From positions 1-64,000 of the forward strand of contig JAQWIK010000079.1 in assembly GCA_029248915.1 (NCBI GenBank): a stretch of DNA of 64,000 bases, read 5' to 3'. The position numbers and the translations under genes are program-made. Below the pieces are notes generated by a model. The model searched no databases. It had not been told where the DNA came from and worked only from the letters and a program-made list of their open reading frames with translations. Source of the DNA: Paracoccaceae bacterium. Lineage in GTDB: Bacteria > Pseudomonadota > Alphaproteobacteria > Rhodobacterales > Rhodobacteraceae. Of the stretch, positions 1-8,959 are shown one piece after another. Position 1 is the stretch's first letter, and each line of letters starts with the position of its first letter.

Positions 1-429
1 TAATAATCTGCCACTTATCCTTTGTGGATATGTATATATATAAATATATCTTACTTGTTAGTTAAAGTTTTTTCCTCATATTTTTTAAGTGCTTACATAA
101 AATATAGTTTTGGATAAAATGTTAATAAATTTTGATCCACATTTTTTTTGATCACTACTACTTAATCTACCTTTTATATAAATATATTATTTTATAGTAG
201 AATTAATGTTTGTAACGATTCAGTGGAAGCCCGTGCTTAGTAAAAATTACAAAAAATTTAAATAAATGATCATTAAGTTAAATAACATTTATTCAGTATT
301 AGAAATCCCACAACCAAAACACGAATAGTTATATTCTAAACAAGTTGACTCAATTTAGTACTCAGTGTACCGAAAGTTTACGATACAGTTCTGTATTGTT
401 TTTCATTAGTTTTTTTAGCAGGTTACAGA
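1..429. other. oriC: Candidate chromosomal origin (oriC), AT-rich, non-coding
   Basis: No credible gene lies in these 429 bases. Three 8-of-9 matches to the DnaA box TTATCCACA sit within 120 bp: TGTGGATAT at 23-31 and TTTGGATAA at 109-117 (both reverse strand), and TGATCCACA at 133-141 (forward). An alternating A/T tract at 31-50 could be the unwinding element. Two GANTC sites, the CcrM methylation motif, lie at 217-221 and 347-351. A weak promoter for rho may start with TTGACT at 345-350. In many alphaproteobacteria oriC lies beside the rho-mnmE-mnmG-parAB block, usually with hemE on the other side, which is outside this window. No box is perfect, so this is a supported guess. Confidence 0.5.
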
Positions 430-1701
430 ATGTCTTCTACTCGCCTAAATTTATCCGACTTAAAAATTAAGAGCCCTAAAGATCTTCTTTCTATGGCGGA
501 AGAACTCGAAATAGAAAACGCCTCTACTATGCGTAAAGGCGAAATTATGTTTCAAATTTTGCGAGAAAGAGCAGATGAAGGTTGGGAAATAGCAGGTGAT
601 GGCGTTCTTGAAGTTCTACAAGATGGGTTTGGTTTTCTAAGGTCACCAGAAGCAAATTATTTACCAGGCCCAGATGATATTTACGTATCACCAGAAATGA
701 TTAGGAAGTATTCATTAAGAACAGGTGATACAATAGACGGATTAATTAAATCGCCAGAAGATAGTGAGAGATATTTTGCTTTAATAGAAGCGCACCAAAT
801 TAACTTTCAAGACCCTGATAAAGCAAAACATAAAATAGCTTTTGATAATCTTACACCCCTATATCCCGATGAACGTCTTATAATGGAAATAGAAGACCCA
901 ACGGTTAAAGATAAATCAGCACGAGTTATTGATTTAGTTGCGCCTATTGGTAAGGGTCAAAGGTCACTTATCGTTGCACCGCCGAGAACTGGTAAGACTG
1001 TTATTCTGCAAAATATAGCCCATAGCATAGAGCAAAATCACCCTGAGTGTTATCTTATAGTTTTACTTATAGACGAGAGGCCAGAGGAAGTTACTGATAT
1101 GCAGCGGTCCGTAAAAGGAGAAGTAATCTCATCTACCTTTGACGAACCGGCAACGAGGCATGTAGCAGTATCTGAAATGGTCATAGAAAAGGCAAAGCGA
1201 CTTGTCGAGCATAAACGAGATGTTGTTATTCTCCTGGACTCTATTACTCGCCTAGGAAGGGCCTTTAACACAGTAATACCGTCATCAGGTAAGGTTTTAA
1301 CAGGTGGAGTAGATGCAAACGCCCTTCAAAGACCAAAAAGGTTCTTCGGGGCAGCTCGAAACATAGAAGAAGGCGGTTCACTAACAATTATATCGACTGC
1401 ATTGATTGATACAGGTAGCAGGATGGATGAGGTCATTTTTGAGGAATTTAAAGGAACTGGTAATAGCGAGATTGTTTTAGATAGGAAAGTTGCTGATAAA
1501 AGAATATTCCCTTCTATTGATATATTAAAGTCTGGTACACGAAAAGAAGAACTTCTTATAGATAAAATTGATTTACAAAAAACGTTTGTGCTGAGACGTA
1601 TTTTGAACCCAATGGGAACAACAGACGGAATAGAATTTCTTCTATCGAAGTTAAAGCAAACAAAAACAAATACCGAGTTTTTCGATTCTATGAATACCTA
1701 G
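430..1701 (+). CDS. rho: Transcription termination factor Rho
   Basis: Hexameric RNA-dependent ATPase helicase that ends transcription of untranslated RNA. The 423 residues match the usual family length. The N-terminal Rho domain is followed by an RNA-binding cold-shock fold with GFGFLR at about 66-71. The RecA-like motor has Walker A APPRTGKT at 183-190 and the LLIDERPEE segment soon after. The C-terminal part carries the expected GSLTII and IFPSIDI stretches. It begins at ATG after a weak purine-rich site and is followed 14 bp later by mnmE, so the two are probably co-transcribed. The 429-bp gap before it is described as a candidate origin. Confidence 0.97.
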   Translation: MSSTRLNLSDLKIKSPKDLLSMAEELEIENASTMRKGEIMFQILRERADEGWEIAGDGVLEVLQDGFGFLRSPEANYLPGPDDIYVSPEMIRKYSLRTGDTIDGLIKSPEDSERYFALIEAHQINFQDPDKAKHKIAFDNLTPLYPDERLIMEIEDPTVKDKSARVIDLVAPIGKGQRSLIVAPPRTGKTVILQNIAHSIEQNHPECYLIVLLIDERPEEVTDMQRSVKGEVISSTFDEPATRHVAVSEMVIEKAKRLVEHKRDVVILLDSITRLGRAFNTVIPSSGKVLTGGVDANALQRPKRFFGAARNIEEGGSLTIISTALIDTGSRMDEVIFEEFKGTGNSEIVLDRKVADKRIFPSIDILKSGTRKEELLIDKIDLQKTFVLRRILNPMGTTDGIEFLLSKLKQTKTNTEFFDSMNT

Positions 1702-1715
1702 ATTAGGGATCACTT

Positions 1716-3005
1716 ATGGCTGACACTATCTATGCGCTTGCAACATCACAGGGACGCGCAGGAGTAGCAGTTGTTAGAATATCTGGGCCAGAAGCATTCA
1801 CGTCATTAAAATCGCTATGTATAAATTTTAATATAAGCCCCAGAAAATCAAAGCTTTGTGATTTATATACTGATGAAGGTTTGCATCTTGATAGGGCTTT
1901 GGTCATTCCCTTCAAGGGACCTCAAAGTTTTACGGGCGAAGATGTAGTAGAGCTGCATCTGCACGGAAGTATTGCGGTTATTCAAAAGACACTTGAAACG
2001 CTTTCTAAACTGCCAAACTTAAGACAAGCTTTGCCCGGTGAGTTTACACGGCGAGCTTTTACAAATGAAAAACTTGATCTGGCAGAAATAGAAGGCCTCG
2101 CAGACCTAATCGAAGCAGAAACAGAGGCTCAGAGAGTACAGGCCTTACAAGTGCTTTCAGGAAAATTAGGCCAAAGAGTCCAAGAATGGCGGTCTATGAT
2201 AATTAAGGCAATGGCTTTTATTGAGGTTACTATAGACTTCGCGGATGAGGAGGTTCCCACTGATATATCAAAGGACGTATTATTAATTTTAACTAATATA
2301 ATCAAAGACTTAGAATATGAATCAGAAAGCACAAAGGTAGCAGAGCGAATAAGAAGTGGTTTTGAGGTAGCTATAGTTGGAAAGCCTAACGTAGGTAAGT
2401 CTTCACTGTTAAATGCGTTATCTGGACGAGAGGCAGCCCTTACATCAGAAGAGGCGGGGACAACTAGGGATATCATAGAGGTAAGAATGGATTTGGGCGG
2501 CTTACCAGTCACAATGATGGATACAGCCGGACTAAGAGACACAGATAATTTAATAGAAAATAAAGGTATAAGTAAGGCCATTGAAAAGGCAAACTCTGCT
2601 GATTTGGTTATCGTTTTAACAGAAGATGGAGAGATACCAATTGAAATACAAAACAGTAGCGTCTTAAAGTTTGTATCAAAGTGTGATGATGGGGAATTGG
2701 CCGACGGTGTATCTGCTTTTACTGGGTATGGACTTGACAATATGATAAGTTCCATAAAGCGAAAATTAGAAAAAAGGGTTCAAAATCAAGGGCTAGCAAC
2801 TAGATATCGACATAGAGAAGCAATAGATAGTGCGGTAAACAAAATACAAATGGCTAAAAAATTTGTAAAAGACGGCCCTTCCTTTTATGATTTAGCAGCA
2901 GAAGAATTAAGACAAACAACCTACACCTTAGACGAACTGTTTGGTAAAGTTGATGTGGAAAACGTTCTTGATGAGATTTTTTCATCTTTTTGTTTAGGAA
3001 AGTAA
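1716..3005 (+). CDS. mnmE: tRNA uridine-5-carboxymethylaminomethyl(34) GTPase MnmE
   Basis: GTPase partner of MnmG; together they build the cmnm5 group on the wobble uridine U34 of certain tRNAs. The N-terminal formyl-THF-binding domain opens with DTIYALATSQGRAGVAVVRI. The inserted G domain has the P loop GKPNVGKS at 222-229 and the switch II motif DTAGLRDT. The protein ends in CLGK, a variant of the C-terminal CIGK box that carries the conserved catalytic cysteine. At 429 residues it is slightly shorter than the typical 440-455. The gene stops 3 bp before the first possible start of mnmG, so the two complex subunits are encoded back to back. Confidence 0.96.
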   Translation: MADTIYALATSQGRAGVAVVRISGPEAFTSLKSLCINFNISPRKSKLCDLYTDEGLHLDRALVIPFKGPQSFTGEDVVELHLHGSIAVIQKTLETLSKLPNLRQALPGEFTRRAFTNEKLDLAEIEGLADLIEAETEAQRVQALQVLSGKLGQRVQEWRSMIIKAMAFIEVTIDFADEEVPTDISKDVLLILTNIIKDLEYESESTKVAERIRSGFEVAIVGKPNVGKSSLLNALSGREAALTSEEAGTTRDIIEVRMDLGGLPVTMMDTAGLRDTDNLIENKGISKAIEKANSADLVIVLTEDGEIPIEIQNSSVLKFVSKCDDGELADGVSAFTGYGLDNMISSIKRKLEKRVQNQGLATRYRHREAIDSAVNKIQMAKKFVKDGPSFYDLAAEELRQTTYTLDELFGKVDVENVLDEIFSSFCLGK

Positions 3006-3009
3006 GGAG

Positions 3010-3025
3010 TGTTTCACGTGAAACA
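3010..3025. promoter_or_regulatory. parS: parS centromere site 1
   Basis: The 16-bp sequence TGTTTCACGTGAAACA is a perfect palindrome identical to the consensus parS bound by chromosomal ParB/Spo0J proteins. It overlaps the 5' end of mnmG, and its central CACGTG supplies the likely GTG start codon. parA and parB lie about 2.5 kb downstream. A second perfect copy sits at 4903-4918. ParB loads here as a CTP-dependent clamp and spreads, and ParA then moves the origin region. Confidence 0.95.
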
Positions 3026-4883
3026 ATTTGATGTGCTTGTTGTTGGTGGTGGACACGCTGGTAGTGAAGCAGCAGCAGCTTCATCGAGGATGGGCGCTAG
3101 CACAGCCTTAGTTACAATAAAAACTTCTGACCTTGGTATAATGTCATGCAATCCCGCCATAGGGGGGCTTGGAAAGGGTCATTTAGTTCGAGAGATTGAT
3201 GCACTTGATGGCATCATGGCACGTTCTGCTGATGAGGCGGGTATCCAGTTTAGGTTGTTAAATAGGAAAAAGGGACCAGCTGTTCAGGGGCCAAGGGTTC
3301 AAGCTGACCGTTTATTATATCAACAGTCAATAAAGCGTGCCCTTAAAAGCATACAAAACCTTTCTATTATAGAGGGTGAGGTTGTTGACCTTTTAGGACC
3401 AGAAGGTGAGGTGAAGGGTATAATTTTAGCTGATGGATCGCAAATATTTGCTAAATCTACTGTTATCACAACAGGAACGTTTCTTCGTGGAAGGGTTCAT
3501 ATTGGTCAAGATAGTTATTCAGCTGGGCGCATGGGGGCAAGACCTTCGTTGAAACTTGCAGAAAAAATAGAGGATTTTGGTTTAAAGCTTGGCAGGTTAA
3601 AAACAGGAACACCACCACGATTAAACGGTAAATCAATTAATTGGGATGGGTTAGAAAGCCAGCCTGGTGATGCCGAACCAACAATGTTTTCTTTTTTATC
3701 TGAAAAGCCAACGGCAAGGCAAATTTCATGTAGTATAACTTTCACTAATGAGAAAACACATGAGATTATTGAAAAAAATATAACAAAATCAGCAATGTAT
3801 GGCGGTCACATTGATGGGGTAGGCCCTCGCTATTGCCCGTCCATAGAGGATAAAATAGTAAGGTTTCGAGATAAAAATTCACATCAGGTGTTCTTGGAGC
3901 CAGAAGGCCTTTCGGTTGATACGATATATCCGAATGGAATTTCGACATCGCTGCCTGAGCAAATTCAGGAAGAATACGTGCGTTCAATTAAAGGTTTAGA
4001 AAAAGCGGAAATTTTGCAACCAGGGTATGCTATAGAGTATGATTACGTGGATCCTCGCTCATTGTCTCCAACCCTTGCTGTTGAGGGTGTTAGTGGTCTC
4101 TACTTGGCGGGTCAAATTAATGGAACAACTGGTTATGAGGAGGCCGCCGCTCAAGGACTGGTCGCGGGTTTGAACGCATCGGCATCAGCACTTGAGGCAC
4201 ATCCTATCATTTTTTCGAGGTCTAACAGTTATATAGGGGTGATGATAGATGATTTGACTTCTAAAGGTGTAAGTGAACCATACAGAATGTTCACCTCGAG
4301 AGCAGAATTTAGGCTTTCTCTGCGTGCTGACAATGCAGACCAAAGATTAACACCACTGGGTATTAAGCTAGGTTGTGTTTCTTCTTTAAGAGAGGAGGTG
4401 TTTCTAAATAAGTCAAATAAGATAGCAAAGTGTAACAAAATACTTTCTGAAAAAGAGTTTACACCAAATCAATTAATAGCTCAGGGTATTTCTGTCAGCC
4501 AAGACGGTAATAAAAGAAATTTGAAACAAATATTGGCATTCCCAAACGTCACTTTTGACAACATTACTGGCTTTGACAATAGGTTAATGGCGATAGAAAA
4601 GGACATTCGGCAGCAGGTCCATAGGGATGCACTTTATTCCAACTACATTGATCGACAAAAAAAAGATATAGATGCTGTTAAAAGAGACGAGGCAATAAAA
4701 ATACCTCTTTCGTTTGATTATCAGTCTATGTCTGGATTATCAAACGAGCTAAAAAATAAACTATTAACTCAAAGGCCATTAAATATTGCCCAGGCTTCTC
4801 GCGTAGAGGGGATGACACCAGCGGCACTTTTTTTGATATTGTCAAAAGTCAAACAGGGTCATCAGCAGACTAAGGTTGGATGA
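3018..4883 (+). CDS. mnmG: tRNA uridine-5-carboxymethylaminomethyl(34) synthesis enzyme MnmG
   Basis: FAD-dependent partner of MnmE in U34 tRNA modification. The N terminus has the FAD-binding [10 protein letters not shown], followed by the family signature [19 protein letters not shown]. The C-terminal helical domain includes NQRLTPLG-type and [13 protein letters not shown] stretches. I chose GTG at 3018 because AAGGAG at 3004-3009 lies eight bases upstream; an in-frame GTG at 3009 overlaps that ribosome site and would add three residues (MFHVKQ). From 3018 the protein has 621 residues, typical of the family. The start region lies inside a perfect parS site. The stop overlaps rsmG by 4 bp (ATGA). 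Confidence 0.95.
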   Translation: MKQFDVLVVGGGHAGSEAAAASSRMGASTALVTIKTSDLGIMSCNPAIGGLGKGHLVREIDALDGIMARSADEAGIQFRLLNRKKGPAVQGPRVQADRLLYQQSIKRALKSIQNLSIIEGEVVDLLGPEGEVKGIILADGSQIFAKSTVITTGTFLRGRVHIGQDSYSAGRMGARPSLKLAEKIEDFGLKLGRLKTGTPPRLNGKSINWDGLESQPGDAEPTMFSFLSEKPTARQISCSITFTNEKTHEIIEKNITKSAMYGGHIDGVGPRYCPSIEDKIVRFRDKNSHQVFLEPEGLSVDTIYPNGISTSLPEQIQEEYVRSIKGLEKAEILQPGYAIEYDYVDPRSLSPTLAVEGVSGLYLAGQINGTTGYEEAAAQGLVAGLNASASALEAHPIIFSRSNSYIGVMIDDLTSKGVSEPYRMFTSRAEFRLSLRADNADQRLTPLGIKLGCVSSLREEVFLNKSNKIAKCNKILSEKEFTPNQLIAQGISVSQDGNKRNLKQILAFPNVTFDNITGFDNRLMAIEKDIRQQVHRDALYSNYIDRQKKDIDAVKRDEAIKIPLSFDYQSMSGLSNELKNKLLTQRPLNIAQASRVEGMTPAALFLILSKVKQGHQQTKVG

Positions 4884-5497
4884 AACATGATTTATCAAAA
4901 AATGTTTCACGTGAAACATTTTCGCTCCTAGAGCGGCTAGCCGCTCTTGTTGAGAAGTGGAACAAAAGTATTAATCTTATATCTAAAAGCACAGTTCCAA
5001 ACCTTTGGGAAAGGCATATATTGGACTCTGTTCAGATTTACCATGCAACCCAGGTGAACTTTAAAAGATGGTTGGATATTGGGTCTGGAGCTGGTTTTCC
5101 TGGATTGGTTTTGGCAATTTTGGCAAAGGAAAAAAATATTGATGGTGAGATAATTTTAGTTGAAAGTGATAAAAGGAAATGTGCTTTCCTTTATACAGTA
5201 AGACGAGACTTAAATTTGAATTTATCTATTATTAACAAAAGGATAGAGGAATGCGATCCTCAAAATGCAGACATTATATCTGCAAGAGCTTTAGCGAATC
5301 TTACAAAACTTTTTGATCTTTCATTTAACCACAAGTGCGAAAATACAACCTTCATATTTCCAAAAGGAAGGTCTTGGCAAGAGGAGCTTGTTGCTGCAGA
5401 AAAAACTTGGAACTTTAGTTGGGAGGCAGTTAACAGTATAACTGATTCACAGGCTGTAGTTTTAAAGATAGGAGAACTTTCGCGTGCCAAGTATTAA
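4880..5497 (+). CDS. rsmG: 16S rRNA (guanine527-N7)-methyltransferase RsmG
   Basis: SAM-dependent methyltransferase that forms m7G527 in 16S rRNA, formerly GidB; its loss is classically linked to low-level streptomycin resistance. The 205 residues include the SAM-binding [16 protein letters not shown] at about 70. The N-terminal KNVSRETF is the translation of a parS site embedded in the gene, as in many alphaproteobacterial homologues. The next codons, LERLAAL, form an 18-bp perfect DNA palindrome. The start overlaps the mnmG stop by 4 bp and the end overlaps parA by 14 bp, so translation is probably coupled through the operon. Confidence 0.95.
   Translation: MKHDLSKNVSRETFSLLERLAALVEKWNKSINLISKSTVPNLWERHILDSVQIYHATQVNFKRWLDIGSGAGFPGLVLAILAKEKNIDGEIILVESDKRKCAFLYTVRRDLNLNLSIINKRIEECDPQNADIISARALANLTKLFDLSFNHKCENTTFIFPKGRSWQEELVAAEKTWNFSWEAVNSITDSQAVVLKIGELSRAKY
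4903..4918. promoter_or_regulatory. parS: parS centromere site 2
   Basis: A second exact TGTTTCACGTGAAACA. The flanking bases extend it to a 20-bp perfect palindrome (4901-4920). It lies entirely within the rsmG coding sequence, about 1.9 kb from site 1 and 570 bp upstream of parA. Two perfect sites this close to parAB and a candidate oriC are what is expected for an origin-proximal ParABS centromere. Confidence 0.95.
4930..4947. repeat. 18-bp perfect palindrome next to parS
   Basis: AGAGCGGCTAGCCGCTCT is fully self-complementary and begins nine bases after the extended parS palindrome, inside rsmG. In RNA it could form a 7-bp GC-rich stem with a CUAG loop. No T run follows, so it is not a classical terminator. 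It encodes LERLAAL, a stretch conserved in RsmG, so codon choice may explain part of it. Confidence 0.8.
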
Positions 5498-6278
5498 AGC
5501 TAAGCCTGCAAAAATAATATCGATAACAAATCAAAAAGGTGGAGTCGGTAAAACAACTACAACCATTAATTTAGGAGCTGCTTTATCAAAATTAGACCAG
5601 ACCGTTCTAATCATAGACTTGGACCCTCAAGGGAATGCTTCTACTGGTTTAGGTATAGAGGTGGAAGATAGAGACGTTTCCACATATGAGCTTTTAGTGG
5701 AAAACTTACCTTTAGAGCAGGTCGTTAAAGAAACAGAAATCGCAAGCTTGGATATCGTACCAGCTACAATTGATTTAAGCTCAGCCGATATTGAGCTTTT
5801 GTCAAATGAAAAAAGAAGCCATTTGCTGTATGAGGCTCTAAGAAAAAAACAAGAAAACAAGAATAAATATGACTATATACTAATTGATTGCCCTCCCTCG
5901 TTAAATCTCTTGACGGTAAATGCAATGGTGGCTTCTCACTCTGTTTTGATACCACTACAAAGTGAATTTTTTGCGCTAGAAGGTCTTTCGCAACTATTAT
6001 TGACTGTTAAAGAAGTTCGACAAACAGCAAATGAAAATTTAAGGGTTGAGGGAATAGCTTTGACTATGTTTGATGGTAGAAATAATTTATCAAAGCAAGT
6101 TGAGGCTGATGCACGAAGCAATTTGCGCGAGTTGGTTTTTAAAACAGTAATTCCACGGAATGTAAGGGTAAGCGAAGCACCTTCGTATTCTATGCCTGTT
6201 TTAACTTATGATCCTTCCTCAAAAGGCTCAAAAGCGTATATGGATTTGGCTAAGGAGTTATTAGCTAATAACTCTTGA
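5484..6278 (+). CDS. parA: Chromosome-partitioning ATPase ParA (Soj)
   Basis: Walker-type ATPase that forms dynamic gradients on the nucleoid and pulls ParB-parS complexes apart. It has the deviant Walker A KGGVGKTT at 18-25, with the signature first lysine, then LIIDLDPQGNAS and the Walker B IDCPPSLNLLT. The length of 264 residues is normal for the chromosomal type, with no N-terminal helix-turn-helix as found in plasmid type Ia proteins. Translation starts at GTG, with GGAG about ten bases upstream inside rsmG. The gene is followed 14 bp later by parB. Confidence 0.96.
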   Translation: MPSIKAKPAKIISITNQKGGVGKTTTTINLGAALSKLDQTVLIIDLDPQGNASTGLGIEVEDRDVSTYELLVENLPLEQVVKETEIASLDIVPATIDLSSADIELLSNEKRSHLLYEALRKKQENKNKYDYILIDCPPSLNLLTVNAMVASHSVLIPLQSEFFALEGLSQLLLTVKEVRQTANENLRVEGIALTMFDGRNNLSKQVEADARSNLRELVFKTVIPRNVRVSEAPSYSMPVLTYDPSSKGSKAYMDLAKELLANNS

Positions 6279-6292
6279 TAGGAGATATCTGA

Positions 6293-7189
6293 ATGGCAGA
6301 AAAAAATAGTAAATCGAGAGGTCTTGGGCGGGGATTATCAGCGCTGATGGGAGACATGAGTACCAATCCTATCGAAAGCACAGAAAGTGCACAAAACATT
6401 TCAAATGAAAGACTTGTCCCAGTTGAAAAAATATATCCCAACCCAAATCAGCCTCGAAAAACGTTTCAAGAGGAAAAGCTAATCGAGCTCGCAAATTCGA
6501 TTAAGACAAAAGGAATAGTTCAACCATTAATAGTAAGAAAAAAGAAAGGAACAAAAGAGAGCTTTGAAATAGTTGCTGGTGAGCGAAGATGGCGCGCTGC
6601 TCAAAGAGCCCAAATTCATGAACTTCCAGTTATTGTAAAGGAGTTTTCGGATATAGAGGTTTTAGAAATAGCTATAATTGAGAATGTACAAAGGGCCGAT
6701 TTAAACCCAATCGAGGAAGCTATTGGATATAAGAGTTTAATGGATAACTTTGATCACACACAAGAAGGGCTGTCTAAAGAAATTGGAAAAAGTAGAAGTC
6801 ATATAGCAAACTTATTGCGATTGCTTAATTTACCAACAGAAGTTCAAGAATTTTTGATTTCTGGACAACTTACATCTGGACATGCTCGAGCTCTGGTTAC
6901 ATGTGAAAACCCACTTACTTTAGCAAAAAAAATTATTTCACTGGGCCTTTCAGTTCGAGACGCTGAGCGGTTGGTAAGAAACACTGGTCAAAAAAAGATT
7001 AAAACTAAAGCTAAAACAAAAGAAAAGCCTGCTGACACGATACTACTAGAGGCTGATCTATCTTTGGCTCTAAAAATGAAAGTTTCGATTAACCATGAAG
7101 AGGGAAAAGAAAAAGGTTTAATTTCAATTAGTTATGGGTCTTTAGATGAGTTAGATCGTATTTCTGAAGTAATATTAAATAGTTCTTGA
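6293..7189 (+). CDS. parB: Chromosome-partitioning protein ParB (Spo0J), CTPase
   Basis: Binds parS and spreads as a CTP-loaded sliding clamp. The N terminus has the ParA-activating basic stretch RGLGRGLSALMGD. The CTP-binding ParB/Srx domain has NPNQPR at 50-55 and GERRWRAA at 96-103, then ENVQRADLNP. A helix-turn-helix around LSKEIGKSRSHIANLL recognises parS, and the C-terminal dimerisation part ends at residue 298. A good AGGAG site precedes the ATG. It is the last gene of the rightward origin-proximal operon and is convergent with hemW, 11 bp away. Confidence 0.96.
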   Translation: MAEKNSKSRGLGRGLSALMGDMSTNPIESTESAQNISNERLVPVEKIYPNPNQPRKTFQEEKLIELANSIKTKGIVQPLIVRKKKGTKESFEIVAGERRWRAAQRAQIHELPVIVKEFSDIEVLEIAIIENVQRADLNPIEEAIGYKSLMDNFDHTQEGLSKEIGKSRSHIANLLRLLNLPTEVQEFLISGQLTSGHARALVTCENPLTLAKKIISLGLSVRDAERLVRNTGQKKIKTKAKTKEKPADTILLEADLSLALKMKVSINHEEGKEKGLISISYGSLDELDRISEVILNSS

Positions 7190-7200
7190 TGGTAAGATTT

Positions 7201-8358
7201 TTAATTTAAAAGCTCAGCAAGCACAGAATTTAAAACTTTTCTTCCTGAAAAGGTAGTATTTAGGTACCCTTTTTTCTGCTCGATGAGTTTAATGCTTTTC
7301 AAAAAGGCTATCTTGTCATCAGAAAAAGAGGAGCCTGATAAAGCTTTAAATCTTTCACAGTCTATTCCTTCGGTTAATCTTAAACCCATCATAACCATTT
7401 CAGCGGCCTGCTGTTCGTTGGATAACTCAGCCAGATAGGACTCTCCTGAACCTTGGTGCTCTACTTTGTTAAGCCACTCTTCTGGTGATAAGAATGTTTC
7501 AGTGGCGTATTTTTTTTTATCAATAGTGAGGCGGCCGTGAGCGCCAGGTCCGATACCGATGTAGTCGCCATATCGCCAATATATGAGATTATGTACGCTC
7601 TTAAATCCTTTTTGAGCATAATTTGAAACTTCATAAGCAGTGAATCCCCGTTCCTCACACAAATTTGAAGTCAGGTCATATAACTCAGCAGATATATCGT
7701 CACTAGGTAAGCCTTTTAGCAGCCCCCGATTATATCGATCACCAAATGCTGTGCCCTGCTCAATAGTTAACTGATACAACGACATATGATTAGACCCCAA
7801 ATCTAAGGCTAGGCTTAATTCCTTTTCCCACTGTTTAAGTTTTTGGTTCTGTCTCGCATATATTAAGTCAAAGCTTACAGCACTGAAGTTTTGTTTTGCA
7901 ATTTCAAGAGCAGATAATGCCTCTTGGACGGAGTGAGTTCTTCCTAAAGCTTTTAAGTCTCTTTCGTTTAGTGACTGAATTCCCATAGACGTTCTATTAA
8001 TTCCAACAGTTTTATATGATTTAAAATTTTTCGCATCTACTGAATTGGGGTTTGCTTCTAATGTAACTTCTAAGTTTTCGTTGGTTTTCCAATATTTATG
8101 AATTTCGTTTAAAATATTATCAATAACAAATGGCTCAATAAGACTTGGTGTCCCACCACCGAAGAAAATAGAATTTAAAACCCGATTTGATGTATTTTTT
8201 GCAACCCTTCTAATTTCTTTTAGATAGGCCTTAAGCCATTGATTTTGGTCAATATTACTTCTTACATGGCTATTGAAGTCACAATAAGGGCATTTTGCTG
8301 CGCAAAAGGGCCAGTGGATATAAATTCCAAAACCACCATTTTTCCAGTCTTCAATCAA
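7201..8358 (-). CDS. hemW: Radical SAM heme chaperone HemW
   Basis: Radical SAM protein related to HemN; members of the HemW group bind heme and deliver it to respiratory enzymes rather than oxidising coproporphyrinogen. The cluster motif is CX3CX2C (C19, C23, C26) in HWPFCAAKCPYCDFNS; the residue after CDF is N rather than the HemN-type C, favouring HemW. GGGTPSL follows as the SAM-binding GGE-like motif. No ATG is available at the N terminus. The family-conserved IEDW start implies a TTG codon, overlapping the end of rdgB by 8 bp. The order rph-rdgB-hemW forms a leftward operon. Confidence 0.92.
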   Translation of the reverse strand: MIEDWKNGGFGIYIHWPFCAAKCPYCDFNSHVRSNIDQNQWLKAYLKEIRRVAKNTSNRVLNSIFFGGGTPSLIEPFVIDNILNEIHKYWKTNENLEVTLEANPNSVDAKNFKSYKTVGINRTSMGIQSLNERDLKALGRTHSVQEALSALEIAKQNFSAVSFDLIYARQNQKLKQWEKELSLALDLGSNHMSLYQLTIEQGTAFGDRYNRGLLKGLPSDDISAELYDLTSNLCEERGFTAYEVSNYAQKGFKSVHNLIYWRYGDYIGIGPGAHGRLTIDKKKYATETFLSPEEWLNKVEHQGSGESYLAELSNEQQAAEMVMMGLRLTEGIDCERFKALSGSSFSDDKIAFLKSIKLIEQKKGYLNTTFSGRKVLNSVLAELLN

Positions 8359-8959
8359 AACAAGCTCTAGTAAGTTTATTGAAAGCTATCGATCTGTGGC
8401 TGATCTTATTTTTATTATCAAAGCTCATCTCTCCACAGGTAATTTTATATCCGTTGGGCTTAAATATAGGGTCATATCCATGACCATCTAAACCCCTTGG
8501 AGGCCAAATAACCTCACCAGCTAGAGCGCCATCAAAGACTTCATCATGACCGTCCGGCCATGCTAGTACCAATGTACATCGAAACTGAGCTGTCCTTGGA
8601 TAGGGAGCAGAAACTTTTGTTAAAGCTTCTTGGGTTTTTTTCATTGCTATGGAAAAATCACGTCCTTTTGGCGTTTCGGCCCAATCTGCAGTATATACTC
8701 CTGGCGCACCGTTTAGAGCATCGATTGTAATTCCACTGTCATCTGCAAGAGCAGGTAAGCCCGTAAGTTTTGAAGCGGAATGTGCCTTTATACGGGCGTT
8801 CCCAATAAATGTATCTTCCGTTTCGATAGGCTCTGGAAGCTTCTGTGATTTACTGGATAAAATTTCCACTAATTTTTTTGAAAAAAGTGCACGAACCTCG
8901 TCCAGCTTACCTTCATTGTGTGTGGCAACCACCAATTTTTTTCCTTGAAATTTTCGCAT
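8351..8959 (-). CDS. rdgB: dITP/XTP pyrophosphatase (non-canonical purine NTPase)
   Basis: House-cleaning enzyme that hydrolyses dITP, ITP and XTP to monophosphates and keeps deaminated purines out of DNA. The N-terminal substrate motif is THNEGK at 13-18; the central LADDSGITIDALNGAPG carries the metal-binding acidic residues; GYDPIF near the C terminus is typical of the family. At 202 residues it has the expected length. The start codon shares one base with the rph stop (TAATG), so translation is likely coupled to rph. The 3' end overlaps hemW by 8 bp. Confidence 0.95.
   Translation of the reverse strand: MRKFQGKKLVVATHNEGKLDEVRALFSKKLVEILSSKSQKLPEPIETEDTFIGNARIKAHSASKLTGLPALADDSGITIDALNGAPGVYTADWAETPKGRDFSIAMKKTQEALTKVSAPYPRTAQFRCTLVLAWPDGHDEVFDGALAGEVIWPPRGLDGHGYDPIFKPNGYKITCGEMSFDNKNKISHRSIAFNKLTRACFD

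Noticed and set aside
2129..2755. 208-codon antisense frame opposite mnmE
   Set aside because: It mirrors the MnmE G-domain codons, has no family resemblance and lies opposite a conserved gene.
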